A DNA stretch of 64,000 bases, taken from positions 3,100,001 through 3,164,000 of the forward strand of contig CBDICG010000002.1 of the NCBI GenBank assembly GCA_965277275.1, in the 5' to 3' direction. Under the pieces are notes generated by a model. It saw nothing but the letters and a program-made list of their open reading frames with translations, was not told where the DNA came from and did not search any database. Every line of letters begins with the position of its first letter. Within the stretch, counting starts at the first letter, position 1. The translations under genes and the position numbers were made by a program. This DNA comes from HLUCCA09 sp965277275. Its GTDB lineage: Bacteria > Pseudomonadota > Alphaproteobacteria > Rhodobacterales > Rhodobacteraceae. Positions 50,518 through 58,851 of the stretch are shown piece by piece.

Positions 50518-50694
50518 CTATTCTGACGCGGGTACCTCAGTCGGCACCGGCGTTGCCTGCTCACTCGCGGGCACGCTCAAGAGCGAAAACCCGAAGGCTC
50601 CGAGCGCAGCGAGGGCCAGTGCGGCGCAAATTCCCAAGAAAGCCGGCTTGTGCCGGGTGACTTGCGTTTCGGTATTCGTGTCGGGTGCTGACAT
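50518..50694 (-). CDS. Small anchored protein (58 aa)
   Basis: 58 residues from the ATG at 50694 (AAAAGGAGAAC upstream): soluble N-terminus, one helix (AFLGICAALALAALGAFGFS) and a proline-rich tail (PVPTEVPASE). No family recognised; supported by its EcfG-type promoter 20 bases upstream. Confidence 0.62.
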   Translation of the reverse strand: MSAPDTNTETQVTRHKPAFLGICAALALAALGAFGFSLLSVPASEQATPVPTEVPASE

Positions 50695-50714
50695 TATGTT
50701 CTCCTTTTCCGGTG

Positions 50715-50739
50715 AACGCAGTTGCTGCGGAATTGTTCC
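50715..50739 (-). promoter_or_regulatory. EcfG-type promoter for 58-aa gene
   Basis: GGAAC (50739-50735), 18 bases, TT (50716-50715), 20 bases before the ATG. Extended GGAACAAT. Confidence 0.75.
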
Positions 50740-50795
50740 AGCACAGGGCAAGGCTAGCCGCAGGCGCTGCGAAAGAGGAAGGACGCCGAAATCAG

Positions 50796-50820
50796 GGAAC
50801 GAAACGGAGGGCCACCCGTT
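50796..50820 (+). promoter_or_regulatory. EcfG-type promoter for 163-aa exported protein
   Basis: GGAAC (50796-50800), 18 bases, TT (50819-50820), 51 bases before the ATG at 50872. It faces away from the 50739 promoter with 57 bases between the two -35 elements. Confidence 0.75.
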
Positions 50821-50871
50821 TCCCCACCAGTTGCGGCGCCATGAGCGCCAATCACAAATAAGGAGGATCAC

Positions 50872-51363
50872 ATGCGAAACGTCGTTACGCCCCTCATTAT
50901 TGGCGGTTTTGCTGCCGGGCTCGCACTTGCACCGCTGATCGCAGGCGCCGAAACTAACAAGCCGAAACCAGCTGTCACCCTGTCGGAGAAATCCGCACTG
51001 GAGGTCGCGGTCTACGAGGAGCTCTTCGATATTGGCATCCACGTGCCCAACCTAAACAAACTGTCGAGCGCCCAACTCGCCGGTTTGCTGCTTACGCTGA
51101 CGCGCGAAAGTCCCAACCGCGACGAAGCCGTCACGGCCATCGTCGCGAATGGCGACTATGCGCTGGAGCCGCTCGACGGGGCGGCCCTCGACGACATGAC
51201 CACCGTGCGCGACGTCGTTGAAGATGCACTGGGTCGCGCCGGCTGGTCGGCTGATGTTACGCAGCTCGGCGATGATCAGGTGGCAGCACTCTTCACCGAG
51301 CTTGCGGAGCGCGGCTATCTCGAGACCCAGCGTATCAACGCGTTGACCGCGTCCGAGAGCTGA
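50872..51363 (+). CDS. Uncharacterised exported protein (163 aa)
   Basis: 163 residues with a signal peptide ending near AGAETN. The mature part is helical with repeated leucine/alanine patches and no recognised motif (KLSSAQLAGLLLTLTRES). A strong AAGGAGGATC ribosome site and an EcfG-type promoter support a real stress-induced periplasmic protein. It is the last gene on this side with such a promoter. Confidence 0.78.
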   Translation: MRNVVTPLIIGGFAAGLALAPLIAGAETNKPKPAVTLSEKSALEVAVYEELFDIGIHVPNLNKLSSAQLAGLLLTLTRESPNRDEAVTAIVANGDYALEPLDGAALDDMTTVRDVVEDALGRAGWSADVTQLGDDQVAALFTELAERGYLETQRINALTASES

Positions 51364-51386
51364 CGCCCTGATGCAATAGAGCGGAT

Positions 51387-51422
51387 GAAAGCGCCGCCCC
51401 GCACGACGGAGCGGCGTTCTTT
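51387..51422 (+). terminator. Probable terminator after 163-aa gene
   Basis: Interrupted stem GAAAGCGCCGC / GCGGCGTTCTTTC with a GC-rich loop and T-rich end. Confidence 0.6.
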
Positions 51423-51744
51423 CGGTTTGTTTCTGCGCGGCGTCCACCGCGGATACCTGTGCGCGAAGTGAAGTACCCTTCTCCTCGCGCGCCTTGATGC
51501 TTTCATGAGCCGCTCCCGTGCCTCGCACGACATGGGCCTCGCGGTGTTCGGGTTGACGCAGGGCAGGGTGCGCTGGCTCTTCGACTGGCTGACCGAGCCG
51601 GGCACGGTGCGTGAGCGGATTGAGCCAAAACCCGCCGCTTGAGAACGCCCTTGCCCCAGAGCGGTGACCATGGTGCAGGTAGGGTCTGGGCCGGTCTGTC
51701 CTTGTTGTAGAGCGTGGTTCACGGCTCGAAAACCGGGAGGTGAC
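51423..51744. other. Gene-poor stretch with an unassigned 45-codon frame
   Basis: A 45-codon forward frame begins at 51505 (MSRSRASHDMGLAVFGLTQG...). It has no recognised family and no ribosome site, so it is not called as a gene. The rest holds nothing recognisable. Confidence 0.35.
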
Positions 51745-51960
51745 ATGGTCGATCTGTGCTGGCTCGGATATGCGCGAATGGCGCGTCTGCAACCCCATTT
51801 CTCAAATTCCCACGGCAAACCAATCTTTGGCGGCGGGCATGTGTTGAGTGGCATTATCTTTATCAACTGCATGGGTTACGATTGTGGGCTGCACCAAAGG
51901 ACTACAGGCGTCACAAGGGCAACATGACCGCTGGTAGCGATGGAGCAAACGGGCCGCTTC
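51745..51960 (+). pseudogene. IS5-family transposase remnant (N-terminal part)
   Basis: Reads MVDLCWLGYARMARLQPHF and HGKPIFGGGHVLSGIIFINC, then in another frame APKDYRRHK. These are the N-terminal signature of IS5-group transposases (normally FWLTDAQMARLEPFFPKSHGKPR...VLSGIIFVNRNGLRW). Only the first 70 residues remain and several positions have decayed. Confidence 0.72.
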
Positions 51961-52059
51961 GCCCGGCGATACCGCCCTAACTGTTCAACGCATGATTGGC
52001 TGCGTTCGTGCCCATGGCGCGGTCCGATGTTGTCGCGGCAGCAACGTCGCATCCGACGT

Positions 52060-52332
52060 TCAGTGTATGAGGTGCTTTAAAGTACTCAGGAGAATACCCA
52101 ACCCTCCGGTCAATCCGGCCCCGAAGAGAGCGCCGGGCGCGGTCCCACCCACGCGCCATCCGATGCGGCCACCGAACCGGCCAAGCAAGAGTATGGTCAA
52201 AGCTTGCGCAACAAGCAGCGCGTCATTGCCACCGATCAGCCCAATGCCGGCGAGAGCGAAGACCAGCGTCGGCCCATTGGCCACAAGAAGAGCAGTCTGG
52301 CTGTGCTGCCATATCCCAAGCAGGTCTGCCAC
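52060..52332 (-). CDS. Small membrane protein (90 aa)
   Basis: 90 residues from a GTG start with no clear ribosome site. Three hydrophobic helices rich in glycine and leucine. No family recognised. Same strand as, and 30 bases after, the DoxX-associated membrane gene, possibly the end of that transcript. Confidence 0.5.
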   Translation of the reverse strand: MADLLGIWQHSQTALLVANGPTLVFALAGIGLIGGNDALLVAQALTILLLGRFGGRIGWRVGGTAPGALFGAGLTGGLGILLSTLKHLIH

Positions 52333-52362
52333 TGGCCCGCGTATTCAGGCGATTGTGGGACA

Positions 52363-52815
52363 TCAGCCGGAAACAGCCGATTTGTCGCGATGAGGCAGCC
52401 AGACCCAGAAAGAAAGCAGGATCGCGGAAGCCGAGATCAAGGTCATGAGTGTACCGGGAAAGAAGTTAACGAAGCCGGGCACGTCGACGAACAGGAAGTA
52501 GCCTACATCTGCCAGTCCGCCCACCATGGCGGTCACCCAGATCGCGGTCAGGTTGCCGCGCCAGATGAAGACAGCGCCGATCAGGGTGGCAAGGCCGATC
52601 CACAGCAGGTTGAAGCCGTGTTGGTTGAGGATTCCACCGACCGCCGGATGATACTCTGCCACCAGCAGCGCGGGATCGACGGCATCGGCGATCCCCGCAA
52701 ACCCGCCGGACGGGTCCTGCGCAATGGTCAAGGCACCAGCCAACATGTGAACGATGCCCCATATCACCCACAGAATGGCAGCGATCCTGAGAGCAGCGGT
52801 CTGTCGTTTGGTCAT
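52363..52815 (-). CDS. Four-helix membrane protein (150 aa)
   Basis: 150 residues from the ATG at 52815, chosen for AAAGGAACC upstream. Four hydrophobic segments with conserved-looking HGFNLLWIGLATLIG in the second. No named family recognised with certainty. Third gene in a same-strand run after DoxX and FMN reductase. Confidence 0.7.
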   Translation of the reverse strand: MTKRQTAALRIAAILWVIWGIVHMLAGALTIAQDPSGGFAGIADAVDPALLVAEYHPAVGGILNQHGFNLLWIGLATLIGAVFIWRGNLTAIWVTAMVGGLADVGYFLFVDVPGFVNFFPGTLMTLISASAILLSFWVWLPHRDKSAVSG

Positions 52816-52893
52816 GCGGAGGTTCCTTTGAAATTCAATCATGGTCCGACTGGCATTGGTCTGATTTTGGTCGAAGGGCGGTGATGCCGCCGG

Positions 52894-53460
52894 TCAAGCC
52901 GCGTCAATCTCCTTTGCTGGCCGAACCAGAGCGGCAAGCAACGCGTCAAGCGCGGTGGTATCCTCTGGTCGGATCAACGTCTGGTCGTTTGCATCCCAAG
53001 AATCCGGCCATTTGCCGATGCCGAGCGTTCCGCGCAGGTCGGCGCCGAAATGCGGGGCGAGCAGCTCCTGGCTGGCCAGCACATTCGCGCCCGCGCGGCC
53101 ACCGGGCGAGGCGGCCAGCATCACAAGCGGTTTGCCTTGCCAGAGCTTTGTCTCGATCCGGCTCATCCAATCGAAGATGTTCTTCCACGCGGCGGTCACG
53201 AAGCCGTTGTGTTCGGCGAACGACACGATCACCGCGTCCGCCGCGCCGATCCGGGCGAAAAAATCGTGGGCCGTGGCAGGGATGCCATCCTCGCGTTCGC
53301 GGTCGATGGAGTAGATCGGCATCTCGTAATCATTAAGGTCGAGGGTTTCGATCTGCGCCTCGGGTGTAATGCTTGTGCGCAGTCGCTTAGTGGCGTGGTC
53401 GATCAAGGCGCGGTTGATAGAGGTGCGGCTGTTGCTGGCCGCGAAGGCGAGGATTTTCAT
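52894..53460 (-). CDS. NADPH-dependent FMN reductase-family flavoprotein
   Basis: 188 residues from the ATG at 53460. Flavodoxin-like fold: LAFAASNSRTSINRALIDHA (phosphate loop), then VSFAEHNGFVTAAWKNIFDW and LVMLAASPGGRAGANVL, typical of FMN_red/YieF-type quinone and chromate reductases. Transfers electrons from NAD(P)H to FMN-linked acceptors. In a run with DoxX, a common redox partner in thiol and sulfur homeostasis. Confidence 0.9.
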   Translation of the reverse strand: MKILAFAASNSRTSINRALIDHATKRLRTSITPEAQIETLDLNDYEMPIYSIDREREDGIPATAHDFFARIGAADAVIVSFAEHNGFVTAAWKNIFDWMSRIETKLWQGKPLVMLAASPGGRAGANVLASQELLAPHFGADLRGTLGIGKWPDSWDANDQTLIRPEDTTALDALLAALVRPAKEIDAA

Positions 53461-53500
53461 CAGGCCGATCCTTTTGCTGCTTTTCCCGGTGCGCCTAACT

Positions 53501-53857
53501 TCAGGCGCGGCCCAGATAGGCGGGAATTTGAGTGCGGTAGATGTAGAGGATGGCTGACGCGACGAGGCCAAGGCCAATCGCTGGCAAAGCCGACGGACCG
53601 AGGATGAACCAGTGGACCAGAACCGCGCCAACCATGGTCGCGCCAAGCAAGGCTGCGCCCACAACTTGACGGTTCGGGAGCCAAAGCAGCACGACGCCCA
53701 CGATCTCCACGATGCCTGTGAAATACCGGAACCACTGGCCCAGACCGATCGCGTCATAAGTCTGGACCATCATTTCGACGCCTGCGAGCTTCGCTCCCCC
53801 GGCGCCGACGAAGGCGAGGGTCAAAAGGGCACGCAGGCCGAGTGAGAGGTATGTCAT
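53501..53857 (-). CDS. DoxX-family membrane protein
   Basis: 118 residues with four helices and the DoxX features LALTLAFVGAGGAKLAG-type first helix (LALRALLTLAFVGAGGAKL in context) and VEIVGVVLLW. DoxX proteins link to thiol oxidation and membrane redox control. First of the DoxX-FMN reductase-membrane protein run, 40 bases upstream of the reductase. Confidence 0.82.
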   Translation of the reverse strand: MTYLSLGLRALLTLAFVGAGGAKLAGVEMMVQTYDAIGLGQWFRYFTGIVEIVGVVLLWLPNRQVVGAALLGATMVGAVLVHWFILGPSALPAIGLGLVASAILYIYRTQIPAYLGRA

Positions 53858-53969
53858 GGCTTTTGCTTTCGATGTGCATCCGTTGACCTTTGTTCTCAGC
53901 AACCGACATCGCGCACTAGATATTGAAATGCGCGGCTTGTGCGCGCTTATGTTGCATAAGGTGCGCGTC

Positions 53970-54782
53970 TCACTTGCCGGCGCGGGAGGGGGACCACGCG
54001 AGGTCGGGCGACCAGTCTCCGGCGCTTGCGCCCACGGGACGGTCAAACAGAAGGCCGGGGCGGTTTCCTGCCAGATCTTCAAGCCGCGCATCGATGCTCA
54101 GCCGATGTGGCGCGTCTGGCCAAGGGGATACGGGGGTGAAGCGCCAGACGCGTTCGTCCGTGCCCAGATCGATGCGGCCTGGCACTGTATTCCCTGCGGC
54201 GTCCAGTACCCGCACGCGGTAGACCATCGAAAGGTGGTCATGCGGGCTTCCCAGATCGACCGTAAGCGGATCGCGTGTTCCGGATTCAGGCCGTGTCAGC
54301 ACCCAGTCACCCGGCGAAGGCGGGTCGAGATCCGGCGGCCCCACGATGAAGCTTTGAGTGGTTTCAGCCCCAAGCGTGCAGCCTTGCGTGTCCTCTGCCG
54401 CCGCCCGGACAACAAGGGTGTAGCGTTGCCCCTCAGAGAGCGCACGGCCCAAGGCGTTGTGCGCGGCAAGCCCCGTTTTGACCCGTCCGGGATCGAGCAG
54501 GATCGTCAGACGCGTCGCGTCTGGTGACCAGAGGTCATAGCGATTGTTCAGGAACGCCCCTTCGACCTCCAGGCCCGTGTGATCAACCAACGCGATGTTG
54601 CTCGGGATGGCCTCGTGATCCATAGGGCGTGGGAAATAGGCGAAGAACCTCAACAGGTTGGCGGGCAGTTCCTCAGCGGTTGGATAGATCTCGACCATGC
54701 CGCCCGCCCCCGTACCGGGGCAGGCGGTGGCGCTGTCCGCCGCGATGGCGGCGAGGATCAGGGCGGCGAAAGCGCTGTGCAT
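53970..54782 (-). CDS. Uncharacterised secreted protein (270 aa)
   Basis: 270 residues with a signal peptide (LILAAIAADSATACPG). Mature part beta-rich, with two segments resembling Ig-like/Fn3 strands (LEVEGAFLNNRYDLWSPDA; YRVRVLDAAGNTVPG). Two cysteines. No family assigned. Translationally close to the 414-aa protein upstream (9 bases), so likely one transcript. Confidence 0.75.
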   Translation of the reverse strand: MHSAFAALILAAIAADSATACPGTGAGGMVEIYPTAEELPANLLRFFAYFPRPMDHEAIPSNIALVDHTGLEVEGAFLNNRYDLWSPDATRLTILLDPGRVKTGLAAHNALGRALSEGQRYTLVVRAAAEDTQGCTLGAETTQSFIVGPPDLDPPSPGDWVLTRPESGTRDPLTVDLGSPHDHLSMVYRVRVLDAAGNTVPGRIDLGTDERVWRFTPVSPWPDAPHRLSIDARLEDLAGNRPGLLFDRPVGASAGDWSPDLAWSPSRAGK

Positions 54783-54791
54783 CGAGGAGGC

Positions 54792-56036
54792 TCAGCGCGC
54801 CTGATCCGAAAAGCCCTCGTCGGCCTTGAGCATGTTCTGGAACATGCGTAGCCCGTCTGAGAACTGGTTATCGGCATATTGGTAATCCGGGAAATTGTAC
54901 TCGCTGACAAAGTCGCTCAGGCGGAAATAAGCGCCCTTGCGGAACGACACGAGGTCCATCGCGCCGGTGTCCATGTTGCGGCGCAGGGTCAACAGGAACT
55001 GCGCATCCTGATCGGCGGCCTGCATCACGCCCGACATCGGAAGCGGCGTCGTTGCAACCCCTTTGGTATCACCGAGGGCTGCAATGGGTTCTGTGATGCC
55101 TGGCCCTGCTGCCGCCGCGGTGAGATCGGCGAGCGAGATCAGATCGGCATCCATTTCGCGGTTGATGACCAGAACGTAGGTAGCCGCGTTTCCTTCACGG
55201 TCCATCACCTGAAAATCCAGCACTTCCAACGGGGTGTTGCCATAGCCAAGCTCGGCGATCGTCCGGCCGGTGATGTTGGCGCCGTCTGCCAGATCGGCTA
55301 CCGGCACCGCGACAAGCGGGGTACAGGTATAGGCGGCCACCACGGTGCTGACGCCATCCAGATCCATGACCGTCATCGCGCGTACGGGCGCGCGTGTCTC
55401 GGTCTGGCCATGGGCGGCGTGGAACATCTCGATCCCCGTGGAACTGGCCGCATCGGTGAAGGGGAAGGGCACGCGGCGGAGCGTGGACGCAAATTCACCT
55501 GTCGAGAGGCCCGAAACAAAGAGCTCACCGTTCGCGAAGTCGAGATCCGTTACCGTGAAACTGGCCGCCGGGATGTCGCGCCAGAAGGTGACGCCAACAT
55601 CGGCGGGGTCCTGAAGCGTGAACGTGGAGGACGCGAGCGCTGCAAGATCGAGCCTTTGCACAACGCCATCGCGCGTGACTGTAACAACAGCCGGTTCTGT
55701 GGTGCCGTCGACGGTCGCGGTCAGGGAAAGGTAGGCGTCCTGTGTGACCGGGTGCACAGCAAGATCGTGGTACACGAAGCCGCGCGGATCGCCGCCCAGG
55801 GCCTCGGCCAACACTCCATCAAGATCGAGGAGGTTGTAGGGCGCGGCTTGATCCGGCGCCGCGCCGCCTTCCGGCAGATCAAATGCATGGATCGCCCCGC
55901 CAATGCTGTCGGCAATGAACAACGTATCGGCATCGGCAAACTCGAGCACCGTGGCGGACTGCAAGCCTTGGCCATGCGCGAGGCCCGCGGTCAGGGCCAG
56001 CGCCGATATCGATGACATGAACGGTCTGATGGACAT
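54792..56036 (-). CDS. Uncharacterised secreted beta-propeller-like protein (414 aa)
   Basis: 414 residues, signal peptide ending near AHGQG. Repeated blades of the type FADADTLFIADSIGGAIHAF, FVYHDLAVHPVTQDAYLSLT and DLDFANGELFVSGLS suggest a six- or seven-bladed propeller, as in NHL or quinoprotein-like proteins, but no enzyme motif was found. First gene of a two-gene unit divergent from a LysR regulator, its probable controller. Confidence 0.78.
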   Translation of the reverse strand: MSIRPFMSSISALALTAGLAHGQGLQSATVLEFADADTLFIADSIGGAIHAFDLPEGGAAPDQAAPYNLLDLDGVLAEALGGDPRGFVYHDLAVHPVTQDAYLSLTATVDGTTEPAVVTVTRDGVVQRLDLAALASSTFTLQDPADVGVTFWRDIPAASFTVTDLDFANGELFVSGLSTGEFASTLRRVPFPFTDAASSTGIEMFHAAHGQTETRAPVRAMTVMDLDGVSTVVAAYTCTPLVAVPVADLADGANITGRTIAELGYGNTPLEVLDFQVMDREGNAATYVLVINREMDADLISLADLTAAAAGPGITEPIAALGDTKGVATTPLPMSGVMQAADQDAQFLLTLRRNMDTGAMDLVSFRKGAYFRLSDFVSEYNFPDYQYADNQFSDGLRMFQNMLKADEGFSDQAR

Positions 56037-56192
56037 CGGGGAAACCTCTCTTGTTGGAATACGGAACGCCGTCTGCGTGGCAGTTTTCTGCTATTTTGGT
56101 CTACCTTGTTATGATTTTTCGGCGCGCACCAGTGATCGAATTGCGCATCTTATGCGCATTGAAGCGGCATCATTCAGCTGCTACGACTGGGC

Positions 56193-57086
56193 ATGGAATA
56201 CTGGACAGAACTCCGCACTGCCCTCACCGTCGCGCGCCTTGGCACGGTCAGCGCTGCCGCCCAGGCGCTCGGCGTGCATCGCGCTACGGTCAACCGGCAT
56301 GTCGAGACACTGGAGGGCGCCTTTGGCGCACCGCTATTCCAGCGCCATGCGCGGGGCTACGCGCTGACGGATGCGGGCCGCGACATGCTGGAAGTCGCCG
56401 GGCGGGCGGACGAGATGTTCGCGGATCTGGCGGGTCGCGCGCGTGGCAAGGCCGGACAATTGTCCGGGTCGCTCATCGTGACGGCGCTTGCGGGCGTCGC
56501 GCCGCTGGTGATGCCTGCAATCCGCGGATTTCACATTGCCCACCCACGGATTGCGCTGGAGTTTCTCGCGGGGGAGCAGCTCGCGCGGCTGGAGCATGGC
56601 GAAGCGAATGTCGCGATCCGCGCCGGGGCGAAACCGATTGAGCCTGACTATGTCGTCAGCCTGTTCCGCCGCCTGCGTTTCGGGCTCTATGCCAGCCGAG
56701 CCTATATCGACCGGGCCGGGCAGCCCGACCCGGAACGGCTGGAGGGTCATCGTTTCGTGGGTAATGTCGGTCGACCCGGTCCGGCCCCCTTTTCGGCCTG
56801 GATGAAGGCCAATGTCCCGCCCGAAGCGCTGGCCCTGCAAACGACTGATCTGCCCGTCCTGCACAGCGCCGTCTGCAATGGTCTGGGCCTTGGGTTCTTG
56901 GCTGAGCACGACGCCTGCCTACGGTCGGACCTGGTCGAGGTCATCGCGCCCAGTGATGCTTGGTCAACAGCCCTCTGGACCGTGACGCATGTCGACCTGC
57001 ATCGCACGACCAAGGTTCAGGCTTTCCTGTCGCACCTCAAGGCGAGCCGTTCGGGAGCAGTGACCGGGCGCGATTTCACCCGGTAG
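56193..57086 (+). CDS. LysR-family transcription regulator
   Basis: 297 residues, N-terminal HTH (FQRHARGYALTDAGRDML after VSAAAQALGVHRATVNRHVE) and C-terminal effector domain with GQLSGSLIVTALAGVAPLV. Full length for the family. Divergent from the secreted-protein pair 156 bases away. It overlaps the downstream convergent gene by 10 bases. Confidence 0.92.
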   Translation: MEYWTELRTALTVARLGTVSAAAQALGVHRATVNRHVETLEGAFGAPLFQRHARGYALTDAGRDMLEVAGRADEMFADLAGRARGKAGQLSGSLIVTALAGVAPLVMPAIRGFHIAHPRIALEFLAGEQLARLEHGEANVAIRAGAKPIEPDYVVSLFRRLRFGLYASRAYIDRAGQPDPERLEGHRFVGNVGRPGPAPFSAWMKANVPPEALALQTTDLPVLHSAVCNGLGLGFLAEHDACLRSDLVEVIAPSDAWSTALWTVTHVDLHRTTKVQAFLSHLKASRSGAVTGRDFTR

Positions 57087-57609
57087 AGGCGGCGAAGGCC
57101 ATCGCGTTCAACACCGCCGCAACCGCCCAGAATGGCGCGAAGACGATGCCAACATTGCGCCCGTTGCGGGAGATCCGTGGGTGATGCCCCAACCCCGGGA
57201 TCCCGGCCTGGTTTGCGTTCACCAGCGCAAACAGGGCGGCCATGATGCCGAAGACCAGATGCAGGGCATGGCGGTCGGCCAGAGGCAGCGTAAGCCCATA
57301 GAGGATACCTGCTGCCACCGCGAGGAACGCAAGCGCGCCCTGCCGCTGCTCGAACAGCATGAGGAAGATGTAATCCGCGCCTGCGGGGGCCTTATCCTTC
57401 GGGCTTGCGTCCAATGCGGCATCCAGCATGGCGACCTGATCGTCATGGGGCAGCGCCTTCGACGGGCGCGGCAATCCGGGTGTGAAAAAGGGCAGAACCC
57501 AGTTCACCACGAGGCGCGCCCAGAGCGGCCGGTAAATCTCGACAGCGTGAACAACAGCAGGAGCAAGGCACAACAGCAAACCGAGAGTGGAGATCAGGGT
57601 ATCGGACAT
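57076..57609 (-). CDS. Uncharacterised membrane protein (177 aa)
   Basis: 177 residues with four or five helices (TLISTLGLLLCLAPAVVHAV near the start). No family recognised. Convergent with the LysR gene. Confidence 0.7.
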   Translation of the reverse strand: MSDTLISTLGLLLCLAPAVVHAVEIYRPLWARLVVNWVLPFFTPGLPRPSKALPHDDQVAMLDAALDASPKDKAPAGADYIFLMLFEQRQGALAFLAVAAGILYGLTLPLADRHALHLVFGIMAALFALVNANQAGIPGLGHHPRISRNGRNVGIVFAPFWAVAAVLNAMAFAASTG

Positions 57610-57733
57610 TGGTGGGGGCTTTCATTCACAGGAGAGCGGAAAGGGCGGGGCAGGCCAAGGATGACCTGGCCGAACTCGATGTTGCTTGGTCGGCGGTCAG
57701 TCGCGCGACGGCGCTGGCACAGTCTTCGAGGCT

Positions 57734-58156
57734 TTAGACATGCGGGATCAGAGCATCCTCTACGGGTACATTGTCGATGGACATGATCTGGAAGCTCTCG
57801 CCGGTTGCCGGCTCGACGCCGAAGACCGATCCCACGGGGGTGCCCAACGCCAGACCGCGCATGATGAAAGGATGGGTGTCTGTCTCGCGGATCGTTTGCG
57901 GCACGCATGTCAGGTCGGGCACGACCCGACCCAAAAAGCCGTCGGAGTTGAGCATGCCGTGCGTGCCTGCTCCGCCGGGCGAGGTCGAGGCGGCATCGAG
58001 CGAAGACACCTCAAAACCGCGCTCAAACGTTGCTCCGTCGGGGGCGCTGAATGCGTCGGCATGGCGCGCGCGCTCCGTGTCGATGTCATCGGCGAGATTC
58101 GGGGTGACCAGTCCTGCGGTCGCGAGTGTGACGACTGTTTTGCCCATCCCTGCCAA
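57734..58156 (-). CDS. Uncharacterised exported protein (140 aa)
   Basis: 140 residues; signal-like N-terminus MGKTVVTLATAGLVTPNLA if the internal ATG at 58147 is used. The mature part has no recognised motif. Divergent from the TetR gene 90 bases away, which may regulate it. Confidence 0.65.
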   Translation of the reverse strand: MAGMGKTVVTLATAGLVTPNLADDIDTERARHADAFSAPDGATFERGFEVSSLDAASTSPGGAGTHGMLNSDGFLGRVVPDLTCVPQTIRETDTHPFIMRGLALGTPVGSVFGVEPATGESFQIMSIDNVPVEDALIPHV

Positions 58157-58245
58157 GCTTCACCCTCCTGCTTGTCGATCTTGTTACCATGTGGTACAAA
58201 TATAAAAGCCATAGAGTCAACCTTTAAAATACCGACTGGTTTTAA

Positions 58246-58851
58246 ATGAGTGATGCCCAACCCAAGCCCACGCGTGGCCGGCCCAGAACGATGGACGCCG
58301 GACAGGTGGTTGATGTCGCGATGAACGCCTATTGGCAGAGCGATCCTGCCGATGTGTCGGTCAATGCGATTTGCAAGATGGCGGGCGTCTCCAAGCCGTC
58401 GCTCTACCGCGAATTCGGCAGCGAGGACGGGCTGACGCGCGCGGCTCTAGACCTCTACGCAGAGCGTGTACTTTCAGAAATCTTCGCGATCCTGCAAAGC
58501 GGTATGGACCTGCACGGCACGTTTGGCGCGCTGGTCGACTTCGCAGCCGCTGACCCGCGCATGGAAACCGGGTGCTTGTTCTACAAAATGCGCGCGGGCA
58601 AGCACAGGCTGGGGACAGAGACCCGCGCCCGCGTAGAGGAAATCGACGCGGGCGCGCAATCCGCCTATCGGGAGTTCCTGCAATCGCGCTTGGATGCGGG
58701 CGATTGGACCGGTGAGTTGTCGGTGGATGCTGGCGCGACATACCTCGGCGAACAGGTGGCCCTCGCGATCACGCAGCGTGCCTCTGGCGAGGACACGGCC
58801 CGCATCCGCCAGCTCCTTGAAATGGCGCTTTCCGTGTTCACCCGGCCATGA
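58246..58851 (+). CDS. TetR/AcrR-family regulator
   Basis: 201 residues. N-terminal TetR HTH (AYWQSDPADVSVNAICKMAG then KPSLYREFGSEDGLTRAAL), C-terminal ligand-binding helices. Overlaps the DUF418 gene by 4 bases, so the two are co-expressed. Confidence 0.92.
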   Translation: MSDAQPKPTRGRPRTMDAGQVVDVAMNAYWQSDPADVSVNAICKMAGVSKPSLYREFGSEDGLTRAALDLYAERVLSEIFAILQSGMDLHGTFGALVDFAAADPRMETGCLFYKMRAGKHRLGTETRARVEEIDAGAQSAYREFLQSRLDAGDWTGELSVDAGATYLGEQVALAITQRASGEDTARIRQLLEMALSVFTRP

